From Oceanospirillum beijerinckii DSM 7166 (GTDB taxonomy: Bacteria > Pseudomonadota > Gammaproteobacteria > Pseudomonadales > Halomonadaceae), in the NCBI RefSeq assembly GCF_000422425.1, contig NZ_AULT01000011.1, positions 62,001 to 126,000 on the forward strand: a stretch of DNA of 64,000 bases, written 5' to 3'. The notes below the pieces were generated by a model. It worked only from the letters and a program-made list of their open reading frames with translations, ran no database searches and had not been told where the DNA came from. A program made the translations under genes and the position numbers. Shown in pieces: positions 57,521 to 64,000 of the stretch (positions are counted from its first letter, which is position 1; each line of letters opens with the position of its first letter).

Positions 57521-58366
57521 TTAGGCTGTCTTGTGTGAAAGCACCAGTTGATTCTTACCATTACGTTTGGCTTCATATAAAGCATCGTCTGCGGCTGATA
57601 TTAGTGCTTCTGGTGTCCTGCATTTCTTATCAAGCTCGGCTAAACCAATGCTCACCGTTACTGAAAAACTGTCGAACTTTAAGCGCTCAATGTGTTCCCG
57701 AATACGCTCACCCACTTGAGACGCTTGTTCTCTGTCGGTGTCTGGCATAATCACAGCCAACTCTTCCCCACCATAGCGGGCCGCGATATCCATTTCCCGT
57801 ATTGACTGATTGATACTACCGCCTACTTCAGTCAGCACTCGATCACCGGTCTGATGGCCGTGGCAGTCGTTAACCTGTTTGAAATCATCGATATCGATCA
57901 TTAAAAGGCACAGAGAAGTGTTGTTTCTTTGTGCGCTATAAATACTTTTTTTGATAATGACATCAAATACATCACGGATATAAAGCTTGGTCAGCTCATC
58001 AACGGTAGCGGCCCGACTGACAAAATTACTTTTATCTTGCTCAATTATCTTTGGCGCTGATAAGTTGTCTGAGAAATTAGTTAAATAGTCGAGTGTAGCC
58101 ACACTTAAACCAACATCTCTCTGAAGCGTATGGTTTAACTCTTCCATATGGCTATTGATTTTTGACCACAGGCCCTTAGCATGCTCTTCTGTATAAGGCT
58201 CATGAGTCAGTGACATAAGAAGGGTCGAGTACAAGCGGTCAGGATACCGTTTTTCGTAGAACCTTAGCCTGTCTTTAGTGGAGGTAATATAATTTATCTG
58301 CGTGAGCGTAAGCGAATCGGATTCAATTTCGATCACTTCTTCAAGTTGCTGATTGTTATTCTTCAT
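57521..58366 (-). CDS. Diguanylate cyclase, soluble GGDEF protein
   Basis: A 281-residue protein. A ~115-residue helical N-terminal region with no recognised domain precedes a complete GGDEF domain (LLMIDIDDFKQVNDCHGHQT, GGEEL at 199-203, YGGEELAVIMPD). The inhibitory site R190-EM-D193 is correctly spaced. GGEEL differs from the consensus GGEEF only in its last residue, as in some active enzymes. The ATG at 58366 has GGAGGGAA upstream; the frame runs 11 codons further. No membrane segment is seen. It lies between the convergent gdhB transcript and the NAGGN operon. Confidence 0.88.
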   Translation of the reverse strand: MKNNNQQLEEVIEIESDSLTLTQINYITSTKDRLRFYEKRYPDRLYSTLLMSLTHEPYTEEHAKGLWSKINSHMEELNHTLQRDVGLSVATLDYLTNFSDNLSAPKIIEQDKSNFVSRAATVDELTKLYIRDVFDVIIKKSIYSAQRNNTSLCLLMIDIDDFKQVNDCHGHQTGDRVLTEVGGSINQSIREMDIAARYGGEELAVIMPDTDREQASQVGERIREHIERLKFDSFSVTVSIGLAELDKKCRTPEALISAADDALYEAKRNGKNQLVLSHKTA

Positions 58367-58603
58367 TTGATTTCCCTCCGGTCTGAGCCGGGATTGCACT
58401 CTGCACCCCTGTCTTTGGACGCTGTAGAGAGCCGACTCAACCTCACTTCGACCCCCTCTGATTCAAACATGCTCAATAAAAGATAGCGCTATTTGTAAAA
58501 GAGGGAGTTCGCAGTTCCTGAGGCTTGTCTCTATGGGGGGATCGTGCAAACTGTTCCCATTGATGAGATATCAATAAGATCATAACACGTTATTAAAGCT
58601 CTA

Positions 58604-58625
58604 CAGTCATAACATCCCATGACTG
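58604..58625 (-). terminator. Possible hairpin after the M42 peptidase gene
   Basis: CAGTCAT and ATGACTG, perfect 7-bp arms with an 8-base loop, lie about 20 bases beyond the stop of the M42 gene. The tail is only weakly T-rich, so the call is tentative. Confidence 0.35.
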
Positions 58626-58643
58626 AACGTCTGAACTGAAAGG

Positions 58644-59756
58644 TTATAAATCATCCGAAGGGAAATCCTGCAGAGGCCCAAGAGCATGTTCATCACGATG
58701 GAACAGGGGGCCGGATTGCATATACAGAGTCAGCAACTGAGCAACCGTTGTCACTGAAGACTGATGGGTGCGCTCATAACCATGAGAGGCATCCAGAGCA
58801 AAACAGATCAGTCCCGTACGGATATCGCTACCCGCTTCCAATGCTGCCGCGGCATCACTGCGATAATAGCGAAATACATCCCGGCTGAATTCCAGGCGGT
58901 GTTCTTTACACAGGTCTATCAGATGATGAGTTAAGTGGCGGTCAAAGGGGCCACTGGAGTCCTGCATCGCAATGGTCACGCCATACTCTGAAGTGTTTTG
59001 TTCAGGGGCGATGGTGCCATTATCTACCGCCAGCAACTCAGCCACATCGCCATGTAATATATGGGATGCACCAACACCGACCTCTTCCGAGATGGTAAAC
59101 AGCAGATGGCAATCCATCTCCAGAGGCTGATTATGCTCTTTGATCGCTTTAGCCGCGGCCAGCAGAGCGGCAGCACCGGCTTTATCATCCAGAAAACGGG
59201 ATACCCAGAAACCGTTAGCGCAGAACTCTGGCTGAGGGTCTACAGCGATAATATCACCAACATTGATCCCTGCGGCTTCGAGATCTTCAGCGCAGGACAA
59301 GGTATGATCCAGACGTAGTTCAAGATTGTTCCAACTGGCTTCCTGTTTATCCACTTCACTGCCGTAAGTATGACCAGAGGCTTTTTTCGGCAGTATGGTG
59401 CCCCGATAGGTGCGGCCACTTTCGGTGAATACGGTCACACGGGCGCCTTCAGCGGAGCGCGCAGGCCAGGTGCCAATAGAAGCGATCTCCAAGCGGCCAT
59501 TGGCTTTATATTTACGAACGATAGCACCCAGGGTGTCCAAATGGGCCGCAATTGCCCGATCAGGACTGTTCTGGCGACCATAAAGATTAGCCCGAATAGC
59601 CCCGCGACGGGTCAGTTCGTATTCAATGCCCAGATTTTCCAGTTCATGGCAGACCCACTGTACCACGCTGTCGGTCATACCGGCTGGACTGGGAATGGTT
59701 AACAGAGGCATCAGGGTATTTTGAAGATAATCCTGATCAATAGTTAATGCTTGCAT
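58644..59756 (-). CDS. M42-family peptidase of the NAGGN osmolyte cluster
   Basis: A 370-residue metallo-aminopeptidase of family M42. Metal ligands and catalytic residues are visible in AAHLDTLG (about 69-76), RFLDDKAGAAALLA (about 186-199, bridging Asp), ISEEVGVGASH (about 220-230) and AVDNGTIAP. HGYERTHQSS near the C-terminus supplies the last ligand. It is the third member of the osmoprotectant trio known from P. aeruginosa and relatives and may trim or recycle the dipeptide. Its role is inferred from context. It starts 10 bases after the ngg stop. Confidence 0.92.
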   Translation of the reverse strand: MQALTIDQDYLQNTLMPLLTIPSPAGMTDSVVQWVCHELENLGIEYELTRRGAIRANLYGRQNSPDRAIAAHLDTLGAIVRKYKANGRLEIASIGTWPARSAEGARVTVFTESGRTYRGTILPKKASGHTYGSEVDKQEASWNNLELRLDHTLSCAEDLEAAGINVGDIIAVDPQPEFCANGFWVSRFLDDKAGAAALLAAAKAIKEHNQPLEMDCHLLFTISEEVGVGASHILHGDVAELLAVDNGTIAPEQNTSEYGVTIAMQDSSGPFDRHLTHHLIDLCKEHRLEFSRDVFRYYRSDAAAALEAGSDIRTGLICFALDASHGYERTHQSSVTTVAQLLTLYMQSGPLFHRDEHALGPLQDFPSDDL

Positions 59757-59765
59757 AGTGGCACC

Positions 59766-61508
59766 TCAGGATGGCTGTGTTTGTGGAAACAGCAGATCGA
59801 TCAGCCTTTCTGCTGTAGGCTGAGGCTCATGGTTGGCTAATCCCGGTCGTTCATTGGCTTCAATAATGTGATAAGCGGGTTTATCCGGGGCGTCGACCAT
59901 CATATCCAACCCAACCACAGGAATATTCAGTGCTTTAGCGGCTTTTTCTGCGGCATCGGCAAGTTGGGGGTGCAGTTTTTGCGTCACATCTGTCATGGTG
60001 CCACCGGTATGCAGGTTCGCCGTCTTACGCACCGTCAGGGTCTGGCCACAAGGCAAGATATCGGCCAGTGAAAATCCTGCGTCAGCAATACAGCGCAGGG
60101 TTTCGCTATCCAGAGGGATATAGCTTTCTCCGCCAGTGGCTTTGGAGCGACGGTGACTCTGTTTTTCAATCAGAGTTTGAATATCATCCTGGCCATTGCC
60201 TGTAATGCGGGCAGGAATACGTATAGATGCCGCTACCACCTGATAATTGATCACAACAATTCTCAGATCCTGCCCTTCAACAAACTGCTCGGCAATAGCG
60301 GTGTCACCTGTCGAGCACACCTGTTTCCAGGCATCCAGTACAGAGCCTTCATCGCTTAAATCGACAAATACATGATCGCCCTGCTCACCATTAGCGGGTT
60401 TAATCACCAGGCGTTGGTGTTGGTGGAGGAAGTCCAACAAGTCACTACTATTTTTAGGAGAGATTTGCTCTGGCACGGATAAGCCGACCTGATTGAGTAC
60501 ACGATGTGTCACCGCTTTATCACTGCACAGGCTCATTGCCACTGCACTGGTCAGATCGGTAAGGGACTCCCGACAGTGAATGGTTCTGCCCCCCAGAGAC
60601 AAGCTGAAAAAGCCCTGTTCCGCATCCTGTATATCCACCGCGATGCCTCTGCGACAGGCTTCTTCGATAATAATACGGGCATAAATATTTAACGTTTGTG
60701 GCGGTTGCTGGCCGGTATAAAGCTTCTCGTTAACCGCATTGCGATTTTTGATGCAGTACACGGGAATTGCTTTAAACCCCAGATGCTCATACAGTGCAAT
60801 CGCCTGATGGTTATCGTGCATCACGGACAGATCCATAAAGCTGCGCCCCTGGGATTTAAAGTGGGCTGCCAGCGCCTGAATCAGGGCTTTGCCCAAACCG
60901 CTCCAGCTGGTTTGAGAATCTGTTGCCAGAGCCCATAAACTGGAACCGTTATCAGGATCGTTAAACGCTTGCTGATGATCCACTCCTGTGATCACTCCAA
61001 CAATATCCCCGCTGCCCACTTCCCGTGCCACCAGCATGATCACACTGTCATTAGCATCAAGGCTGGATAGGTAGCCTTCCCGCACGGGTATCATATGGCG
61101 GCTCTTATAGATGCGGTTAATAGCGTATTCATCCGCAACAGCCGCAGGTTCAATGACCAAACCTTTTGGGATGTCGGGACGAATGCTCGCGCTTAGGTCC
61201 AGACGATAAGTCAGTGAAGGGTCCAGAAACAGTTCCTGTGGGTACTGGGATACCAGTACCTGGGGGTTTCTGACATAAAGGGCTATGTTGCGCTGTCCGT
61301 GGGTTTCATCCCGCAGTACTTCCGTCAGTTGTGTATCCTGATTAAAGGTCTGACTGAAAATCAGGTTACCCCAGCCACAGTCCACCTGACGGTTCATATT
61401 GGCACAAGGCTTCGCCTGGCTGGGTCGCTCCCCCCAGTGTTTCAGAGAGACCATGCCGGTAATATCCATGGTTGTTTCGCGTTTGGAAAACTCATGACCC
61501 GTTTGCAT
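59766..61508 (-). CDS. ngg: N-acetylglutaminylglutamine synthetase (GNAT plus ATP-grasp)
   Basis: A 580-residue two-domain enzyme. An N-terminal GNAT acetyltransferase domain includes SWSGLGKALIQALAAHFKSQ and SVMHDNHQAIALYEHLGFKA. A C-terminal ATP-grasp domain has RLVIKPANGEQGDHVFVDLS, EQFVEGQDLRIVVIN and VGLDMMVDAPDKPAYHIIEA. It should acetylate and join glutamine residues in making the osmolyte N-acetylglutaminylglutamine amide. The ATG at 61508 is chosen because AAGGAG lies eight bases upstream; the longer frame overlaps the upstream gene. It is the second gene of the operon. Confidence 0.93.
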   Translation of the reverse strand: MQTGHEFSKRETTMDITGMVSLKHWGERPSQAKPCANMNRQVDCGWGNLIFSQTFNQDTQLTEVLRDETHGQRNIALYVRNPQVLVSQYPQELFLDPSLTYRLDLSASIRPDIPKGLVIEPAAVADEYAINRIYKSRHMIPVREGYLSSLDANDSVIMLVAREVGSGDIVGVITGVDHQQAFNDPDNGSSLWALATDSQTSWSGLGKALIQALAAHFKSQGRSFMDLSVMHDNHQAIALYEHLGFKAIPVYCIKNRNAVNEKLYTGQQPPQTLNIYARIIIEEACRRGIAVDIQDAEQGFFSLSLGGRTIHCRESLTDLTSAVAMSLCSDKAVTHRVLNQVGLSVPEQISPKNSSDLLDFLHQHQRLVIKPANGEQGDHVFVDLSDEGSVLDAWKQVCSTGDTAIAEQFVEGQDLRIVVINYQVVAASIRIPARITGNGQDDIQTLIEKQSHRRSKATGGESYIPLDSETLRCIADAGFSLADILPCGQTLTVRKTANLHTGGTMTDVTQKLHPQLADAAEKAAKALNIPVVGLDMMVDAPDKPAYHIIEANERPGLANHEPQPTAERLIDLLFPQTQPS

Positions 61509-61519
61509 GTTCACACTCC

Positions 61520-63292
61520 TTATATCTGATGGGTTTGTAGCCAAAGTTCCAGTAAAGCCACCTGCCAGAGGCGTGAGCCACGCAAAGGTGTCAGATGCTC
61601 TTTCGGATTATCCAGCAGGGTATCAATATAGTGAGCCTGGAACAGACCACGTTCACGACAGGCTGCGCTGTTTAAAGTATCGCGCACCATCTCCAGGTAA
61701 GGGCCTTCGATATACTTCAGAGCCGGTACCGGGAAATAACCCTTGGGACGATCAATCACGGCATTAGGAATTACATGACGGGCGGCCTCTTTCAGAATCC
61801 ACTTCCCATCATCCTTAACCTTAAGCTCAGGAGGCATTCGAGCAGCCAGTTCAACCACTTCGTGATCAAGGAAAGGTACACGAGCTTCCAGACCCCAGGC
61901 CATAGTCATGTTGTCGACACGTTTAACCGGATCTTCGGTCAGCATCACTGTTGTATCCAGCTGCAGTGCACTGTTAATGGTGCTATCTGAGATGCCGGAA
62001 GCGAAATGATCACGCACAAAATCACCGGCATAATCCTGCTCCACCCAGCGAGACTGGACCATCTGCTGATAACGCTCGAAGTTCTGATCCATAAAATACT
62101 GGCAGTACGTCCCGGCATCGGCTTGCGGTGACATAAGCGGTGGATACCAGTGATAGCCACCGAACACTTCATCGGCACCCTGACCAGATTGCACCACCTT
62201 CATATCTTTCGATACTTCCCGTGACAGGAGCCAAAAAGCGATATTGTCGTAACTTACCATAGGCTCAGACATCGCTTTAAAGCTCTCGGGCAGATGCTTT
62301 AACAGCTCGTGGGAAGGAATCTCAATCTTATGGTGTTCGGTGCCAAAATGTTTAGCAATCAGGTCTGAGTATTCAAATTCATCACCACGCTCACCTCCTG
62401 ACGCTTCAAAGCCAATAGAGTAGGTATGCAGTGGCTGCGCGGAGTATTGGGCCAGTAAACCGGTAATCAGGCTGGAGTCCACACCGCCAGATAACAGCAC
62501 CCCAACGGGCACATCTGCGATAGAGCGACGCTCGACGGCTCTATGTAATCTGCGTAGTAAGGCTTCTTTCCAGTCCTCGGTGGACATGCCTTTGTCCGAT
62601 GACAGCTGTTTATTGGACAGTTGCCACCAACGAATCTCCTGGAGTTTCTGCCCCTCACGCCAGACCTGGTAAGTGCCCGGCTCCACTTTTTTAATCTCTT
62701 TTAGCAGGGTCTTAGGCGCTGGGACGACGGAGTGGAAGCTCATATAGAAGTTAAGCGCGGCAGGGTCTAATTCAGGGCTGACTAACCCCGAGGCCAAAAT
62801 AGCCTGTGTAGTAGACGCAAACAGGAGGGCGCTGTCGGTATCAGAGTAGTATAGTGGTTTGATGCCTAAGCGATCCCGTGTCAGTACCACTTCGTTGTTA
62901 CGCCAGTCGTTAATTGCGATGGCGAACATGCCATTAAAACGTTTGAAGCTCTCCTTGCCCCAGGCATGATAGGCCTTACCAATGACTTCAGTATCACTAA
63001 CAGAAAAGAACCGATAACCCTTTTCTTTAAGAGCCTGTCTTATTTCCTGGAAGTTGTAGATACAGCCATTAAAAGCGACATCCAGGCCGAGTTCAGGGTC
63101 TGCCATGGGCTGCTGTCCCTGATCTGTCAGATCAATAATCTGCAATCTTCTATGGCCCAGGGCAGTATTGTTTCTGGTTAAAATCCCTTTGGCATCAGGG
63201 CCCCTTTGGCGCATCGAATCTGTCATTTTTTCAATGGTTGCGCCCAGTTCAATATTGGGTGTCCGGGCAATAATCCCGGCTAAGCCACACAT
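61520..63292 (-). CDS. N-acetylglutaminylglutamine amidotransferase (asparagine-synthase like)
   Basis: A 590-residue class II glutamine amidotransferase fused to an asparagine-synthetase domain. Cys2 (MCGLAGII) is the glutaminase nucleophile, with the GHRRLQIIDL and NGCIYNFQEIR motifs. The synthase domain has the PP-loop LLSGGVDSSLI (about 266-276) and EARVPFLDHEVV. It amidates the dipeptide to give NAGGN. The ATG at 63292 follows GGAGG at five bases. It is the first gene of the operon and has a strong promoter-like upstream region with a palindrome. Confidence 0.95.
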   Translation of the reverse strand: MCGLAGIIARTPNIELGATIEKMTDSMRQRGPDAKGILTRNNTALGHRRLQIIDLTDQGQQPMADPELGLDVAFNGCIYNFQEIRQALKEKGYRFFSVSDTEVIGKAYHAWGKESFKRFNGMFAIAINDWRNNEVVLTRDRLGIKPLYYSDTDSALLFASTTQAILASGLVSPELDPAALNFYMSFHSVVPAPKTLLKEIKKVEPGTYQVWREGQKLQEIRWWQLSNKQLSSDKGMSTEDWKEALLRRLHRAVERRSIADVPVGVLLSGGVDSSLITGLLAQYSAQPLHTYSIGFEASGGERGDEFEYSDLIAKHFGTEHHKIEIPSHELLKHLPESFKAMSEPMVSYDNIAFWLLSREVSKDMKVVQSGQGADEVFGGYHWYPPLMSPQADAGTYCQYFMDQNFERYQQMVQSRWVEQDYAGDFVRDHFASGISDSTINSALQLDTTVMLTEDPVKRVDNMTMAWGLEARVPFLDHEVVELAARMPPELKVKDDGKWILKEAARHVIPNAVIDRPKGYFPVPALKYIEGPYLEMVRDTLNSAACRERGLFQAHYIDTLLDNPKEHLTPLRGSRLWQVALLELWLQTHQI

Positions 63293-63329
63293 AAATCCTC
63301 CAGATAATGTAGTGATGACTGTCTTTTTA

Positions 63330-63358
63330 TTATTACATCACTAATGTTTAGTGTTCAA
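63330..63358 (-). promoter_or_regulatory. Sigma-70-like promoter for the NAGGN operon with palindrome in the spacer
   Basis: On the minus strand TTGAAC (63353-63358) is separated by 17 bases from TAATAA (63330-63335), near-consensus -35 and -10 elements, about 38 bases before the ATG of the amidotransferase gene. The spacer contains the perfect inverted repeat CACTAA-ACA-TTAGTG (63339-63353), a likely regulator site. Confidence 0.6.
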
Positions 63359-63519
63359 ATTATATTTTTATGAATATCACCTGAAATTGGATTTTTAGGA
63401 AGTGATATACAAGGGGGTAAAGGCAATCTAAAGAGAAAGAAAGGGGGAGTATTCAGACAAAAGCATCCCTTGAGCCATTAGCCAGAGCATATCGGAAGTA
63501 CTTCTATATAAATTTGTGT

Positions 63520-63542
63520 GAGCGGACTGGGATAATCCGCTC
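63520..63542. repeat. Inverted repeat after zntB
   Basis: GAGCGGA and TCCGCTC, perfect 7-bp arms with a 9-base loop, lie about 15 bases past the zntB stop. No T-run follows on the minus strand, so it is at best a weak terminator. Confidence 0.4.
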
Positions 63543-63556
63543 TTTGATTTCAGCGC

Positions 63557-64000
63557 CTAAAGCCAATGCTTCCAGCGCATGATAATGACCTGAATAATGC
63601 CGGAAATAACCAGCAACCAGAGCACATTCCAAAAAGCTTCAGGGTTTTCCATACCCGGTAAACCACCGACATTAATACCCAAAAGGCCTGTTACAAAGCT
63701 CAGAGGCAAGAAAATAGCGGTAATAATTGACAGTAAGTAGACGCGGGTATTGGCTTTTTCCGCCAGATGATTGGACAGTTCCTGTTGTACCACTACGCTT
63801 CTTTCCCGCATTGCTGCCAGGTCTTCCAGATGTCTGACCAGTCGATCATTAACCTCCCTGAGTTGTTTCTTCTGGCTATTTTCTAACCAATCAATTTTTT
63901 CTGTCATTAATCGATTGATCGCTTCTTTCTGAGGGGATAGATAGCGCTGCAGGGTAATCAGCTGGCGTCGAATCGTTAGCAGATCCTGACGAATATTGTC
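63557..64000 (-). CDS. zntB: CorA-family zinc/magnesium transporter ZntB, partial (N-terminus beyond window)
   Basis: C-terminal 147 residues of a CorA-superfamily divalent cation channel. The frame runs without a stop to the window edge. It shows the end of the cytoplasmic stalk (RRQLITLQRYLSPQKEAI, then LVRHLEDLAAMRERS) and the pore helix FLPLSFVTGLLGINVGGLPG. GIN replaces the GMN of CorA, which is typical of ZntB. A second helix ends near the C-terminal charged tail RWKHWL. ZntB carries zinc in enteric bacteria. The length of the full gene cannot be seen. Confidence 0.88.
   Translation of the reverse strand, partial: DNIRQDLLTIRRQLITLQRYLSPQKEAINRLMTEKIDWLENSQKKQLREVNDRLVRHLEDLAAMRERSVVVQQELSNHLAEKANTRVYLLSIITAIFLPLSFVTGLLGINVGGLPGMENPEAFWNVLWLLVISGIIQVIIMRWKHWL

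Overview
The window looks like a chromosomal segment of a marine gammaproteobacterium of the Oceanospirillales type (Oceanospirillaceae-like). This is inferred from gene content and order: the nadD-rsfS-rlmH-mrdA-rodA-mltB cell-wall cluster next to proA, ubiX beside mpl, a PPi-type phosphofructokinase, malate:quinone oxidoreductase, the very large NAD-glutamate dehydrogenase, and the three-gene N-acetylglutaminylglutamine amide (NAGGN) osmolyte cluster. No phage, integron, CRISPR array, rRNA or tRNA was found. The only mobile DNA seen is a decayed IS256-type transposase fragment.

Layout. 1-6815 (minus): mltB (cut by the window edge), rodA, mrdA, rlmH, rsfS, nadD, proA. 7191-10049 (plus): two tandem membrane proteins with degenerate GGDEF domains, then a DMT permease. 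10139-14910 (minus): ubiX, mpl, a REP-like palindromic unit and katG. 15388-17588 (plus): PPi-phosphofructokinase and a periplasmic solute-binding protein. 17710-25862: two chemoreceptors, a small cysteine-pair protein with a WYL-type regulator, and a 7TM-receptor class III nucleotide cyclase. 25859-28278: a LysR regulator divergent from an MFS permease. 28279-29235: a non-coding stretch with a GGA-rich CsrB/RsmZ-like RNA candidate followed by the IS256 remnant. 29236-37899: a zinc-sensing DgcZ-like diguanylate cyclase, mqo, an octanucleotide tandem repeat, a chemoreceptor with a C-terminal CZB domain, a DedA-like membrane protein, a DUF3820 protein and a PAS-GGDEF protein. 37979-39620: an AceR/AceI-like LysR/PACE pair. 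39718-41417: a response regulator and an Hpt protein. 41721-44380: an ion-transporter-like membrane protein and trmA. 44462-51814 (minus): a moxR-DUF58-DUF4381-batA-batB/C-batD operon. 52383-57460 (plus): NAD-GDH and a DUF2835 protein. 57521-64000 (minus): a GGDEF protein, the NAGGN operon and zntB (cut by the edge).

How the genes fit together. The left end is housekeeping: cell elongation and peptidoglycan recycling, NAD synthesis and ribosome silencing. The middle is unusually rich in signalling: three chemoreceptors, three apparently active and two degenerate GGDEF proteins, one class III cyclase, an orphan response-regulator/Hpt pair and a possible CsrA/RsmA-sequestering RNA. Two proteins (a diguanylate cyclase and a chemoreceptor) share the zinc-binding CZB module. 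The right end concerns envelope/stress functions (MoxR/Bat), glutamate catabolism and osmoprotection. Glutamate and glutamine metabolism links gdhB, proA and the NAGGN operon biochemically, although they are not co-transcribed.

The most notable observations are the CsrB-like GGA-rich RNA, the pair of membrane GGDEF-degenerate proteins that keep an RxxD c-di-GMP-binding motif, and the triple ATAAC-N4-GTTAT operator-like array upstream of the cysteine-pair protein.
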